Of a DNA stretch of 64,000 nucleotides, positions 1-9,330 are shown piece by piece. The notes beneath the pieces were generated by a model. The model was not told the origin of the DNA. It worked only from the letters and a program-made list of their open reading frames with translations, and searched no databases. Position numbers and translations under genes: made by a program. Source of the DNA: Arthrobacter alpinus (GTDB taxonomy: Bacteria > Actinomycetota > Actinomycetes > Actinomycetales > Micrococcaceae); the NCBI RefSeq assembly GCF_001445575.1, contig NZ_CP013200.1, positions 3,782,001-3,846,000 on the forward strand. Reading direction: 5' to 3'. Within the stretch, counting starts at the first letter, position 1. Every line of letters begins with the position of its first letter.

Positions 1-719
1 CGGGCACAGTCATAGCCCTGGACCTGCCACTTCATTGGCGATCTCTGGCTTGGTTGTTGGCCACGTGGGCCGTGGGCGCCACGGCCGCCACCACGAGCGG
101 CATCCAGACGGGCACGGCGGACGACACGGCGACAAGCACGCCAGCGGGCGCTGCCGCCCCGGGTGCTCTCATCACTGGGGTTGAGCTTTTTTCTGGCGCT
201 GACATTGTCGCCACAGCCTCACCCGCGCAGATCCACAGCCTTCTGACGGGGGCCAAGAGCGATCCTCTTGTGGTGGCCGTCGCGCTGCCGGCCCTGCAAA
301 TGCGCTGGATGGGTGAGCTCCCGCCCCGCACCCTGGATTACTCCGGAGAAGTCCGTTCGCACGCCGATGTGTTCTTTGCCGACGCTGAACCCGAGCCCAG
401 CGATACTGCTTGGCAGCACACGGTTCTGAACAACCACACCGGTGCTGGAACAGTTGTTGCTGGCCCTACCTTGGGTGCGGACACAGACAAGACTGATTAC
501 GCCCATCTGCTGACCGGAGGTGCGCAGCTGCTGTCAATACCGGGAACGGAGTTGCCTGCCCTGCCACAGCGGGTCCTGCTACAGGCCAGTCACGGTTGGG
601 CCGCCGTCGTGCCTGATGCCTTGAAGATTTGGGCAGCAGGCGGATCAGTGGTTCTCCTCGGCGATGGTGTTCTCGTCTCGGAGACCCTGCGTGCCAGCGA
701 AAACATTACGCTGGGCTAA
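1..719 (+). CDS. TIGR03089 family protein, C-terminal part
   Basis: The frame is open from base 3, so the N-terminus lies outside the window; the TAA stop is at 717-719. The visible ~238 residues contain LDLPLHWRSLAWLLATWAVG near the start, then an alanine/threonine-rich stretch, then VVAVALPALQMRW and LDYSGEVRSHADVFF. These match my memory of the actinobacterial TIGR03089 family, which resembles the N-terminal part of AMP-binding acyl-CoA ligases but is too short to hold a full active site. The biochemical role is unknown. In related genomes the gene commonly lies near purK and LCP genes, as here. It converges on the GtrA gene. Confidence 0.75.
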   Translation, partial: GTVIALDLPLHWRSLAWLLATWAVGATAATTSGIQTGTADDTATSTPAGAAAPGALITGVELFSGADIVATASPAQIHSLLTGAKSDPLVVAVALPALQMRWMGELPPRTLDYSGEVRSHADVFFADAEPEPSDTAWQHTVLNNHTGAGTVVAGPTLGADTDKTDYAHLLTGGAQLLSIPGTELPALPQRVLLQASHGWAAVVPDALKIWAAGGSVVLLGDGVLVSETLRASENITLG

Positions 720-775
720 GCGCCAGCTCTGAACGCCGCGCGGCTGGGCCGTGGCCCGGGCGGGCGGGCGGCAGC

Positions 776-1279
776 TTAGCCCTCGCGGTCGGCCTGGATG
801 AGCTGGCGGTCGCCTTCGTAGCCGGGCTCGGCATCCAGCTCGTCGGTGAAGACCCAGAAGCGGTAGGCGAAGAAGCGGAAGATGGTGCCCAGGACCAGAC
901 CCACCACGGACCCGGAGATGAAGTCGGCGGTGGTGGATTCGAAGCCGAGCACCCAGTGGGAGATGTAAACACAGGCGGCTGCGATGCCCATGCCGATGCC
1001 ATTCATGACCACGAACAGGACGACCTCGCGGAGCACGTTGGCCTGGCGGCGGTGGCGGAAGGTCCAGTAACGGTTGGCGAGCCAGGAAAAGACGGTGGCC
1101 ACGGCGGCGGAAATGATTTTCGCCTTGGTGGGGTGTCCAGCCATGCTGCCGCTGAGCAGCCACAGGTAGATTCCGGTGTCAATAATGAACGCCACGCCGC
1201 CCACGACGCCGAACTTGGCCACTTCTCGCCAGAAGAGCCCCATCAGGCCTTGGATGCGGTTAACTAGCTTCGTGTACAT
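776..1279 (-). CDS. GtrA family membrane protein
   Basis: A protein of 167 aa with four predicted membrane helices, typical of GtrA/DPMS-like proteins that help move lipid-linked sugars across the membrane or act in wall polysaccharide synthesis. Family features visible include KFGVVGGVAFIIDTGIYLWL at the first helix, NRYWTFRHRR after the second, and FRFFAYRFWVF at the end of the fourth. I chose the ATG at 1279 (MYTKLVN) because GGAGG lies just upstream; an in-frame extension to 1330 is possible but adds an arginine-rich stretch without family character. The charged C-terminal tail is cytoplasmic. It is transcribed away from purK, so 1280-1454 must hold both promoters. The sugar substrate cannot be told from sequence. 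Confidence 0.85.
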   Translation of the reverse strand: MYTKLVNRIQGLMGLFWREVAKFGVVGGVAFIIDTGIYLWLLSGSMAGHPTKAKIISAAVATVFSWLANRYWTFRHRRQANVLREVVLFVVMNGIGMGIAAACVYISHWVLGFESTTADFISGSVVGLVLGTIFRFFAYRFWVFTDELDAEPGYEGDRQLIQADREG

Positions 1280-1454
1280 GGTCCTCCGTCGGCGATCTGG
1301 CCATAAACGGATGATTCTCGCGCCAGCCAATTGACTCCAATTCTAAGCCAAAATTGCACCAACGCCGCGCGGCTGTTGTTCAAAACACGTGCTGTGGCGG
1401 CCCTGAAACCGTGCAAAGCACGCATCCGGCCAGACTTTCGGTACTCTGGGGACT

Positions 1455-2633
1455 GTGACTTTTCCTGTAATCGGTGTGGTGGGCGGCGGACAGCTGGCTC
1501 GCATGATGGCCCCTGCAGCCGTGGCCCTTGGTTTTGATTTACGTGTTCTGGCGGAAGCCCCTGACGTGTGTGCGGTGCCAGTGGTGGCCCATGCACCAGT
1601 GGGTGACTACAAGGACCTTGACACGCTGCGTGAGTTTGCCCGGGGTGTGGATGTTCTCACATTCGATCATGAACACGTCCCGAACGAACACCTGCAAACG
1701 CTGATTGCCGAAGGTGTCAACGTCCAGCCTCGGCCCAACGCCTTGGTCAACGCCCAAGACAAGCTCGTGATGCGCGCCGCGATTGAGCGCCTTGGCCTGC
1801 CCAACCCGGCCTGGTCCGCCGTCGCTTCCGTTGCTGACATTGAAGCCTTCGGCGACACGCACGGCTGGCCCGTAGTACTGAAGATGCCGCGTGGCGGGTA
1901 TGACGGCAAAGGCGTGAGGGTCCTGCGTTCTGCGGCCGACGCCGCTGCTGCCGCCGACTGGTTCGAGGCCATGAACCCGCTGCTGGTGGAAGAAATGGTG
2001 GAGTTCTCCCGCGAACTCTCCGCCCTGGTTGCCCGCACCCCATCCGGTGAGGCCCGCGCCTGGCCCGTGGCCGAATCCATCCAAGTGGACGGTGTGTGCG
2101 ATGAGGTCATCGCACCGGCCCCCGGCCTGCCTGCCGAAGTGGAGGCCACTGCCGAGGCCGCCGCACTGCGGATTGCCAACGAGCTCGGTGTCACCGGTGT
2201 CATGGCTGCCGAACTCTTCGAGACCCCCGGCCGTGCTCCCGGCTTCCTCATCAACGAGCTGGCCATGCGCCCGCACAACACTGGTCACTGGACCATGGAC
2301 GGCGCGGTCACCGGCCAGTTCGAACAGCACCTGCGCGCCGTGCTGGATCTGCCGCTCGGTTCTACTGCAGCTCTGGGTTCCATTGTGGTCATGAAGAACT
2401 TCCTCGGCGGCGCCAACCAGGACCTCTTCAGCGCCTACCCCGCAGCCCTGGCCGCCGAGCCCACCGTCAAGGTCCACAGCTACGGCAAGTCAGTTCGCCC
2501 CGGCCGCAAGATTGGCCATGTCAATGTGATTGGCTCCACGCACGACGACGTCGCAACAGTACGTGCCCGCGCCACCACCGTGGCAAACATCATTCGTGAC
2601 GGCGTCATGCCCGACGCCACAGAAGGAAAATAA
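1455..2633 (+). CDS. purK: N5-carboxyaminoimidazole ribonucleotide synthase PurK
   Basis: PurK (392 aa) is an ATP-grasp enzyme that converts AIR, bicarbonate and ATP to N5-CAIR in de novo purine synthesis. The N-terminal [11 protein letters not shown] is the PurK nucleotide-fold signature. The ATP-grasp core includes [16 protein letters not shown], the LLVEEMVEF strand, and [14 protein letters not shown] near residue 270, a PurK hallmark. GTG at 1455 is the start because the family begins a few residues before the GGGQLARM motif; the ribosome site is weak. The stop lies 4 bases before purE, so the two are co-transcribed, which fits PurE using the PurK product directly. Confidence 0.96.
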   Translation: MTFPVIGVVGGGQLARMMAPAAVALGFDLRVLAEAPDVCAVPVVAHAPVGDYKDLDTLREFARGVDVLTFDHEHVPNEHLQTLIAEGVNVQPRPNALVNAQDKLVMRAAIERLGLPNPAWSAVASVADIEAFGDTHGWPVVLKMPRGGYDGKGVRVLRSAADAAAAADWFEAMNPLLVEEMVEFSRELSALVARTPSGEARAWPVAESIQVDGVCDEVIAPAPGLPAEVEATAEAAALRIANELGVTGVMAAELFETPGRAPGFLINELAMRPHNTGHWTMDGAVTGQFEQHLRAVLDLPLGSTAALGSIVVMKNFLGGANQDLFSAYPAALAAEPTVKVHSYGKSVRPGRKIGHVNVIGSTHDDVATVRARATTVANIIRDGVMPDATEGK

Positions 2634-2637
2634 GGCC

Positions 2638-3222
2638 ATGACAGATCTCTCTACTCCCCTCGCCGGTATTCCCTTAGTTGGCATTGTGATGGGCTCCGAT
2701 TCGGACTGGCCCGTCATGGAGGCGGCAGCTGCGGCGCTGTCCGAGTTCGGTATCCCGTTCGAGACTGATGTGGTCTCCGCACACCGCATGCCCACCGAAA
2801 TGATTGCCTACGGCAGGGCTGCCGCAGCCCGTGGCATCCGCGTCATCATTGCCGGCGCCGGCGGTGCAGCTCACCTGCCAGGCATGTTGGCCTCCGTCAC
2901 CACGCTTCCAGTGGTTGGCGTGCCGGTTCCGTTGAAGACCCTTGACGGCATGGATTCCCTCCTGTCGATCGTGCAGATGCCGGCAGGCGTTCCTGTGGCC
3001 ACCGTGTCCATCGGAGGAGCACGCAACGCTGGTCTGCTCGCCGTACGTATGCTGGCCAGTGGCACGGATGCCCTGGCCACAGATTTGGCTGCAAAGCTTG
3101 TGGACTTTGCCCAGTCGCTCAACGATCAGGCTTCCGCCAAGGGCGCTGCCCTGCGTGCCAAAGCAGGCGCCACCTACCCTTTGGCCGTTCTCCCGGATAC
3201 CGCCGGAACCACAGAAGGATAA
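2638..3222 (+). CDS. purE: N5-carboxyaminoimidazole ribonucleotide mutase PurE
   Basis: PurE (194 aa) rearranges N5-CAIR to 4-carboxy-AIR, the step after PurK. Class I PurE motifs are clear: [13 protein letters not shown] binds the ribose phosphate, SAHRMPTEM carries the catalytic histidine, and [14 protein letters not shown] forms the active-site loop. The C-terminal extension makes it longer than the roughly 170-residue E. coli enzyme. The ATG at 2638 lies 4 bases after the purK stop, with an AAGGAAAATAAGG ribosome site inside the end of purK. The LCP gene starts 10 bases after its stop. Confidence 0.96.
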   Translation: MTDLSTPLAGIPLVGIVMGSDSDWPVMEAAAAALSEFGIPFETDVVSAHRMPTEMIAYGRAAAARGIRVIIAGAGGAAHLPGMLASVTTLPVVGVPVPLKTLDGMDSLLSIVQMPAGVPVATVSIGGARNAGLLAVRMLASGTDALATDLAAKLVDFAQSLNDQASAKGAALRAKAGATYPLAVLPDTAGTTEG

Positions 3223-3232
3223 ACGCCTGCGT

Positions 3233-4879
3233 ATGAGTTTCAGCAGCCAGAAGGTTTCCAGACCCTCAAATCGTCCGCCCGAGTTGACAAACCCGGCCCG
3301 TTTTCCGGAGCCGGCGTCTGCACCTGTGCGCTCAAAAAGGGCCTGGATCTTGCTGCTGCTGACACTCTTCTTGCCAGGCGCTGCCCAATTGGTGGCTGGC
3401 AATAAGCGTCTGGGCCGCATCGCCCTGCGCTGTACTTTCGCGGTGTGGGCAGTGGTGATTGCCGCCGTCGTACTGGCTGTGGTGAACCGTGAAGCGCTCC
3501 TGAACCTTTTCACCAGCCCGCTAACCTCCCTGCTCATCATTATTTTGATGGCGGCGATGGCCGTGGGCTGGGCCATCATGTTCCTCAATACGCTCAAGCT
3601 CATTAGGCCAAGGTTGTTGGCACCAGGTATGCGCGGATTGGTGAGCGCGGCCGTGGCGGTCATGATGGTGCTGACTTGCGGAACTCTGGGATACAGCGCT
3701 TTCCTGATCAACTCCGGGCGCAACGCCATCTCCAGTATTTTTCAGGCCGGCCCAGATATGAAGCCCGTGGACGGCCGGTACAATTTCCTGCTCATGGGTG
3801 GCGACGCTGGGGCGGACCGGAGTGGGCGGCGCCCGGACTCCATTATGGTGGTCAGCGTTGATGCCAAGACCGGCCAGGCAGCCACCATCAGCATCCCCCG
3901 CAATTTCCAGAACGCACGTTTTGAGCCCAATTCCCCGCTCTGGGGCGTTTACCCCGACGGCTACAACTGCGGCGACAACTGCATCATCAACTTCCTGTAT
4001 AGCGACGTCACCAATAACCATCCCGATCTATATCCCGGCGCAAGCGATCCCGGGGCCAACGCAATGATGGATGCCGCGGGCGGTATTTTGGGGCTGACCA
4101 TTCAGGGCTACGTGCTGATTGACATGGCTGGCTTCTCGAAACTCATTGATGCCCTGGGCGGGGTCACCGTGAATGTCGGTGGCTGGGTGCCGATGAGCGG
4201 GGACGACGTCAACGGCACCGGCGATCACCTGCCACCTACCGGCTGGATTCAACCGGGTGTGCAGAAACTCGACGGCTACCACGCACTGTGGTTTGCCCGC
4301 TCCCGCGAATGGGTTCTGGAGTACAACCGCAGCCAGCGCCAACAGTGCATCCAAGCGGCCATGCTGGCCCAGATGGACCCGGCCACCATTTTCACCAAGT
4401 TCAGTGCCCTTGCCGACGCCGGAGCCAAGGTGGTGGAATCAGACCTGCCAGCCGGGCAGTTGGGCAGCTTCGTTTCGCTGGCACTGAAGTCCAAGTCCTA
4501 CCCCCTGTCTCGGCTGACTATTGGGCCGCCTGACTTCGACAAGGACTTCCCCACTTACCCTGACTTTGACGTGGTCCACCAGCGCGTTAAGACGTTGCTC
4601 AATCCACCAGCAGCAAAGCCAGCTGCCCCTGCTCCAGCGTCGAAGGCTCCTGTACCAAAAGCCCCGGCTGAGCAGGCTCCAACCGCGCAGGACCCTGCTG
4701 CCCCGGCAGCTCCCGAATCCGAAGTACCCGCAGCTCCGGCGCCGGAGGCACCTGCTGAAGCAACGCCGTCGTCCGGGCCAGAAATCACAGCCGAGTACCT
4801 GCAGCAATTGGCCATCAACGGTGATGCTGTGGCACTCAGTGGATTGTTGGCCAACAACGGGACTTGCTCCCCGGGCTAA
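3233..4879 (+). CDS. LytR-CpsA-Psr (LCP) family cell-wall glycopolymer ligase
   Basis: LCP proteins transfer lipid-linked glycopolymers such as teichoic acids or arabinogalactan onto peptidoglycan outside the membrane. The 548-aa protein starts with about four membrane helices (residues ~30-165), more than the single helix of most LCPs. The LCP domain follows: NFLLMGGDAGADRSGRRPDS supplies the conserved Asp and Arg, then TISIPRNF, GYVLIDMAGF, and YNRSQRQQC, the Arg-rich phosphate-binding motif. An Ala/Pro-rich linker (residues ~455-515) leads to a short helical tail ending in CSPG. The start at 3233 has a GAAGGA site about 13 bases upstream, so a later start is possible. It lies in the purKE transcription unit. 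Confidence 0.9.
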   Translation: MSFSSQKVSRPSNRPPELTNPARFPEPASAPVRSKRAWILLLLTLFLPGAAQLVAGNKRLGRIALRCTFAVWAVVIAAVVLAVVNREALLNLFTSPLTSLLIIILMAAMAVGWAIMFLNTLKLIRPRLLAPGMRGLVSAAVAVMMVLTCGTLGYSAFLINSGRNAISSIFQAGPDMKPVDGRYNFLLMGGDAGADRSGRRPDSIMVVSVDAKTGQAATISIPRNFQNARFEPNSPLWGVYPDGYNCGDNCIINFLYSDVTNNHPDLYPGASDPGANAMMDAAGGILGLTIQGYVLIDMAGFSKLIDALGGVTVNVGGWVPMSGDDVNGTGDHLPPTGWIQPGVQKLDGYHALWFARSREWVLEYNRSQRQQCIQAAMLAQMDPATIFTKFSALADAGAKVVESDLPAGQLGSFVSLALKSKSYPLSRLTIGPPDFDKDFPTYPDFDVVHQRVKTLLNPPAAKPAAPAPASKAPVPKAPAEQAPTAQDPAAPAAPESEVPAAPAPEAPAEATPSSGPEITAEYLQQLAINGDAVALSGLLANNGTCSPG

Positions 4880-4952
4880 GCCTGTTCACTGGCGGACCCA
4901 TCGCTACTTTTCCATCGATCTACAGCTTGCCTTGGACCAGGAGAAATTTCTT

Positions 4953-6269
4953 ATGTTTGCACTGACCAACATCACCCGTGATTATGCATGGGGCTCAGCC
5001 ACCGCTATTGCGCAATTATTGGGCACCAAGCCTAGTGGCGGCCCCGAAGCGGAATTGTGGATGGGTGCACATCCGGATTCGCCCTCGGTCGCCGCCACTC
5101 CAGAAGGTCCCGTGCCGCTGGATCAGTTGATCACCGAATATCCCCTCGAGACGCTGGGTGCCGATGTGCATGCGGCTTTCGGTGCAAAATTGCCGTTTCT
5201 GACCAAGCTTTTGGCCGCAGATCAGGCGTTGTCCCTGCAAGTTCACCCCACCTTGGAACGGGGCAGGGAACGTTTCGCGGCCGAGGAAACTGCCGGTGTT
5301 CCCCGGGATGCTGCCCACCGCAACTACAAAGACGCGAACCACAAGCCGGAAATGATTCTGGCACTGACGCCCTTCGAGGCGCTATGCGGTTTCCGGCCCT
5401 GTGCCGAAGCTGCCGCCCTTTTCCGAGCCGTCACAGCAGCCATTGCGGCCACTGGCGCCGAGATTCCCCCGTTGCTGCATCAGGTTGAGATGACTCTGAA
5501 CTCGCGCATGGCGGCCCCGATGGTGGTACGCCGCGCCTTCGAAACGCTGGTGGGTGGCGGCGCCGAAACCACGGCCCTTGTGGAACTCGCAGCCAAGACC
5601 CTGGCGGCTGCTGTCCCCAGTGACATGGAGGTGTCCTCTGACACTGGCTTGGACTTGGGTTTGGATCCAGCCGGACTGCCCCACAACGCCGCGGCGTCTC
5701 TACGGACCGTGGTGGAGTTGGCCCAGCAATACCCTGGCGATGCTGGCGTGCTGGTCTCGTTGCTGCTTAACCGTGTATCGCTGCTGCCTGGAGATGCCAT
5801 CTACCTACCAGCTGGCAACATCCACGCCTATTTGAACGGCTTGGGTTTGGAAGTCATGGCGTCCTCGGACAATGTCCTGCGTGGGGGGCTCACCGGCAAG
5901 CACGTGGACGTTCCGGAGTTGCTGGACACCGTAGACTTCAACCCCAGTGCAGTACCCGTGGTCCCCACCCGAACCACGGATCTAGGGCAGCAAGTCTGGG
6001 AACCGCCGTTTGCTGAATTTATGCTCCAGCGCGTTGATATGTCCGCCGGATCGGGGCCTGTGCCGTTGGTCCAGAACGGTCCGTTGTTGGTACTTTCGGT
6101 GGCAGGCTCGGTACTTCTGGATTCCCCCCGCAGCGACATGGTGCTGAGCCGCGGCGAATCGATCTTCGTCCCGGCTGCCGAAAACCCCGTGATGGTTCAC
6201 CCTCATGCGGTGGCAGGCGATGCCAACGGCGACCCTGCAGTGGTATTCGCAATCACCGTGGCCAGCTGA
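4953..6269 (+). CDS. manA: mannose-6-phosphate isomerase, class I
   Basis: This enzyme interconverts fructose-6-phosphate and mannose-6-phosphate, feeding GDP-mannose for glycans together with manC near 62 kb. At 438 aa it is a normal type I zinc enzyme. Visible signatures are NITRDYAWGS at the start, SLQVHP (zinc-binding Gln and His), NHKPEM (zinc-binding Glu), and AGNIHAYLNGLGLEVMASSD with a further histidine. The ATG at 4953 follows AGGAG by nine bases. It lies 73 bases after the LCP gene on the same strand and is followed by a duplicated hairpin element before the converging FemABX gene. Confidence 0.95.
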   Translation: MFALTNITRDYAWGSATAIAQLLGTKPSGGPEAELWMGAHPDSPSVAATPEGPVPLDQLITEYPLETLGADVHAAFGAKLPFLTKLLAADQALSLQVHPTLERGRERFAAEETAGVPRDAAHRNYKDANHKPEMILALTPFEALCGFRPCAEAAALFRAVTAAIAATGAEIPPLLHQVEMTLNSRMAAPMVVRRAFETLVGGGAETTALVELAAKTLAAAVPSDMEVSSDTGLDLGLDPAGLPHNAAASLRTVVELAQQYPGDAGVLVSLLLNRVSLLPGDAIYLPAGNIHAYLNGLGLEVMASSDNVLRGGLTGKHVDVPELLDTVDFNPSAVPVVPTRTTDLGQQVWEPPFAEFMLQRVDMSAGSGPVPLVQNGPLLVLSVAGSVLLDSPRSDMVLSRGESIFVPAAENPVMVHPHAVAGDANGDPAVVFAITVAS

Positions 6270-6326
6270 CGCGTCCCCGGTCCAGGCCCGGTTTCGGTTC
6301 CTTAGCCGACCCCAGTTTCTGGTCCA

Positions 6327-6693
6327 GCTCCGGAATATGGCCTCGAGTGTCCACTTAACGTACACTTCCGGCTGTTTTCGAGCGTCAAACGTACGTTAAG
6401 TGGACACTCGGCGGTCTGGCCCGCGGAACTCAGCTCGCCCTGACTCGCGGAAGGTGCGGAGCCAGACCTGAGTCGCGGAACGTGCGGAGCCAGACCTGAG
6501 TCGCGGACCCCGGTCTGGCTCCGGTTTCGGGTCCCTGCGCGGCTCCGGTTTCCGGTCCGGCTCCGGAATATGGCCTCGAGTGTCCACTTAACGTACGTTC
6601 CGGGCCGTTTTCGAGCGTCAAACGTACGTTAAGTGGACACTCGGCGGTCTGGCCCGCGGAACTCAACCCGCCCTGACTCGCGGAACGTGCGGA
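6327..6693. repeat. duplicated 134-bp unit, each carrying a 20-21-bp perfect inverted repeat
   Basis: Between the converging manA and FemABX genes, 6327-6460 is repeated with few changes at 6560-6693 (offset exactly 233 bases). Each copy holds a perfect inverted repeat: arms 6344-6363/6391-6410 in the first and 6577-6597/6623-6643 in the second, both built on GTGTCCACTTAACGTAC, with loops of 25-27 bases. Between the copies a 26-base segment is itself repeated at 6454-6479 and 6482-6507. No gene is seen in 6270-6741. The hairpins could end transcription from both sides, though no T run follows them. Confidence 0.85.
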
Positions 6694-6741
6694 ACGGAGC
6701 CCAGCCTGACCTTCGGAGCACACCCGGACCCGAGGACGCCG

Positions 6742-7746
6742 CTAGCGCTTGAGCAGGCCGCGAGCCTTCTTCATGGAGCGGCGAGCCACCGGCAGGAACC
6801 GGGCGAACACCGGATACAGCGGCGAGAGCCCCAGATCCCAAGTGCCAGCCAGCATGTTCTCATGGTCAGCAAAGCCAAACTTGAACTTCGAGACGCCGTC
6901 ATTGAGCAACCCGTTGAAGTCGTAGCGGGTGATTCCACGGGCTTTCATTTCTTGGATGGCCAGCCATTTCAGGGAGTAGTTGGCACGCAGAGTGCTGCCT
7001 TCCTCGGTCATGCCGCCGTACAGTTCAAAGGCCGTGGCGTCGCTGGCAGCGAGCCAGAGGAAGGCCACCAGCTTCTCGCCTTGGAACGCCCCGTAGATGG
7101 GCGAGGCGTGGCCCAGATTTTCCAGAATGTCGCTGTAGTAGCTGTCCTCGTGGATCCCAAATTCGGCCCGATCGGCCGTTTCCTTGTAGACGGCCATGCA
7201 CTGTGGCAGTTCGGCCGCCGTCACGGCGCGGTATTCCAGCGCTTCCCGGCTCGACTTGCGGATGTACTGGCGCGTCTTTTTCGACATGGCGCCCTGCAGT
7301 TCATCCTCGCTGCGAGTCAGGTCCAGAATCAGGGTGCGCGGAATCAGGATGGTGCTGGCGCTCGGCGTCCAACCCGTGGCTGGGAGGGTCGCCACGGCCA
7401 CCGTCTCGGCATCCCAATCGGGTTCAATGCTCAGGGCTACTGACTTGTGGCTCGCCTTGACATAGCGTCCGACGGCGTCCAGCACCTCATTCTCCCTGCC
7501 CGGCTCCGCTTGTGGTCCCCTGGCCAGGTAGGCCAAGGAGTTGAACGGAACGGGCAGGGAGCGCAGCAGGATCTGTGCCGAGCCCACCAGGGTTTCGCCG
7601 TCCTTCACCAGAACACGGTCGACGCTCCAGTTATGGGCGGCCTTGGTCTCACCCCACCCCCAAAGCTGCATGGGGTGGCCCAGCTGTGAGTTCACAGCGG
7701 CATCCCACTCGTCACGGACAGGGCACGGCGCAACACTTAAAGTCAT
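6742..7746 (-). CDS. FemABX-type aminoacyltransferase (lipid II:glycine glycyltransferase family)
   Basis: FemABX proteins use aminoacyl-tRNA to add amino acids to the peptidoglycan stem peptide or interpeptide bridge. The 334-aa protein shows the double GNAT-like fold: MQLWGWGETK near residue 26 is the typical start of the first domain, MSKKTRQYIRKSSRE near 152 begins the second, and ELYGGMTEEG followed by YDFNGL near 275 is typical of the C-terminal half. It lacks the coiled-coil arm of staphylococcal FemA, as FemX-like proteins do. The amino acid added cannot be deduced. The basic C-terminus (RRSMKKARGLLKR) may contact the membrane or tRNA. It lies downstream of glpX across a 368-base hairpin-rich gap. 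Confidence 0.88.
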   Translation of the reverse strand: MTLSVAPCPVRDEWDAAVNSQLGHPMQLWGWGETKAAHNWSVDRVLVKDGETLVGSAQILLRSLPVPFNSLAYLARGPQAEPGRENEVLDAVGRYVKASHKSVALSIEPDWDAETVAVATLPATGWTPSASTILIPRTLILDLTRSEDELQGAMSKKTRQYIRKSSREALEYRAVTAAELPQCMAVYKETADRAEFGIHEDSYYSDILENLGHASPIYGAFQGEKLVAFLWLAASDATAFELYGGMTEEGSTLRANYSLKWLAIQEMKARGITRYDFNGLLNDGVSKFKFGFADHENMLAGTWDLGLSPLYPVFARFLPVARRSMKKARGLLKR

Positions 7747-7849
7747 GCTTCAAGCCTACCGGCTACCGGGAGGGGCGACGTCCCAGCCTCTGCACGCCGG
7801 GTCCCTCACGGGCAGTAAGATTTCCTCGGTCGCTGAGCGACCTTGGTAA

Positions 7850-7901
7850 GTGATTTCCGAGGGTTCCCCGCTGAGCTTGCGAAGCGAGGGAAGGAAATCA
7901 C
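7850..7901. repeat. hairpin with GAGCTTGCGA in its tip
   Basis: GTGATTTCC at 7850-7858 pairs with GGAAATCAC at 7893-7901, with further partial pairing inward around CCCCGCT/AGCGAGG. The loop contains GAGCTTGCGA. It is the first of two such structures in the gene-free stretch 7747-8114 between FemABX and glpX. A small GGTCGC-tga-GCGACC hairpin lies just before it at 7828-7842. I see no coding sequence in this gap. Confidence 0.65.
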
Positions 7902-8017
7902 GCCATCCCCGCTCCGGGACCCGGCGATCCGCGGCCAGGGCATCGGCGCAGGAGCCGACATTTTTGTAGGCGACGTAAAGGAGACGCCAAAGGCCGCTCG
8001 CGGCCGACGCGGCGGGG

Positions 8018-8070
8018 CCCCAAGCGCGAGGGCCCCTGTGTGAGCTTGCGAGCAGGGGGAGCGCTTGGGG
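8018..8070. repeat. hairpin with GAGCTTGCGA in its tip, downstream of glpX
   Basis: CCCCAAGCGC (8018-8027) pairs with GCGCTTGGGG (8061-8070); inside it CCCCTG (8033-8038) pairs with CAGGGG (8053-8058), leaving a loop around TGAGCTTGCGAG. It begins 45 bases beyond the glpX stop on the transcribed strand and could end glpX transcription. The core is the one found in the tandem arrays at 34 and 38.6 kb. Confidence 0.7.
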
Positions 8071-8114
8071 AATAGTCGCCGGAAAAATGCCGGGCCGCAG
8101 CCGGTCACCGCAGG

Positions 8115-9152
8115 TTAGGCGCGGCGGGCGTAGCTTTCCCACTTGGCAGCCTGGTGTTCGCCCTCAACAAAGCGGACGGTGCCGGACTTCGAGCGCATGA
8201 CGATCGACTGGGTCAGGACCCGGCCCTTGTCGTAGCGCACACCGCGCAGCAGGTCTCCATCGGTGATGCCGGTGGCTGCGAAGTAGCAGTTGTCGCTGGA
8301 GACAAGATCGTTGGTGGACAACACGCGGTCCAGATCGTGTCCGGCGTCGATGGCCTTCTGCTTTTCATCATCATCGGTGGGCCAGAGACGGCCCTGGATG
8401 ACACCGCCGAGGGTTTTGATGGCGCAGGCGGCCACAATTCCTTCGGGCGTGCCACCAATGCCCATGAGCGCGTCAACGCCCGTGCCCGTGCGGACGGCCG
8501 CAATGGCGCCGGCTACGTCGCCGTCGAGAATAATCTTGGTGCGGGCGCCGGCGTCGCGGATTTCCTGAATGAGCGGCTGGTGGCGGTCACGGTCTAGCAC
8601 CATAACGGTGAGCTGGTTGATCTTGACACCCTTGGCCTTGGCGATGAGGTGCAGGTTCTGCTTGACGGGAAGCCGCAGGTCAACCATGTCCGCAGCTTCA
8701 GGCCCGGTCACCAGCTTCTCCATGTAGAACACGGCCGACGGGTCAAACATGGTGCCGCGTTCGGCCACGGCCAGCACGGCAATGGCGTTGTTGATGCCCA
8801 TGGCGGTCAGGCGGGTTCCATCGATCGGGTCAACGGCAACATCGCATTCGGGGCCGGAGCCATCGCCCACCACTTCACCGTTGTAGAGCATGGGGGCTTC
8901 GTCTTTTTCGCCCTCACCAATGACAACTACGCCGTTGAAGTGAACCGTGGAAAGGAGGGAACGCATGGCGTCAACGGCTGCGCCGTCGGCCAGGTTCTTT
9001 TCGCCAAAACCAACCCAGTGGCCGCCCGCAATAGCGGCTGCTTCGGTTACGCGGACCAGCTCAAGGGCTAGGTTGCGGTCCGGCTCATCGTCGCCCACAG
9101 CCAAGGACCGTGACAACTGCGAATAATCCATCTGTGATGCGTTTTCAGGCAC
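8115..9152 (-). CDS. glpX: class II fructose-1,6-bisphosphatase
   Basis: GlpX hydrolyses fructose-1,6-bisphosphate in gluconeogenesis, and is the main FBPase of many actinobacteria. The 345-aa product contains [20 protein letters not shown] at the N-terminus, [18 protein letters not shown], the metal-binding VDPIDGTRL, and [13 protein letters not shown] chose GTG at 9152 ([12 protein letters not shown]) because GGGG stands seven bases upstream; the ATG at 9131 would give 338 aa and has no visible ribosome site. It is divergent from the DUF4245 gene, and fumC lies nearby, matching the M. tuberculosis fum-glpX-DUF4245 block. Confidence 0.95.
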   Translation of the reverse strand: MPENASQMDYSQLSRSLAVGDDEPDRNLALELVRVTEAAAIAGGHWVGFGEKNLADGAAVDAMRSLLSTVHFNGVVVIGEGEKDEAPMLYNGEVVGDGSGPECDVAVDPIDGTRLTAMGINNAIAVLAVAERGTMFDPSAVFYMEKLVTGPEAADMVDLRLPVKQNLHLIAKAKGVKINQLTVMVLDRDRHQPLIQEIRDAGARTKIILDGDVAGAIAAVRTGTGVDALMGIGGTPEGIVAACAIKTLGGVIQGRLWPTDDDEKQKAIDAGHDLDRVLSTNDLVSSDNCYFAATGITDGDLLRGVRYDKGRVLTQSIVMRSKSGTVRFVEGEHQAAKWESYARRA

Positions 9153-9330
9153 GAGTAAACCCCATTGTTTAGGTAGGCGCAGTTTTTGCTGTGCGCTGGT
9201 GCGCGTGTGACTGCCGTTTTCTTGCCTACCCAAGTAATCATAGGTGAAACGGGGCATCGGAACGTGGTGAGCTGCGCCACATGGACGGTTAGCGCAAACT
9301 TTGCCCCTCCGCATCTGGGAAGATAGTTCG

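Noticed and set aside
629..1267. Plus-strand frame opposite gtrA
   Set aside because: Composition (Gly/His/Glu-rich) is typical of the antisense of membrane protein codons, and gtrA is well supported.
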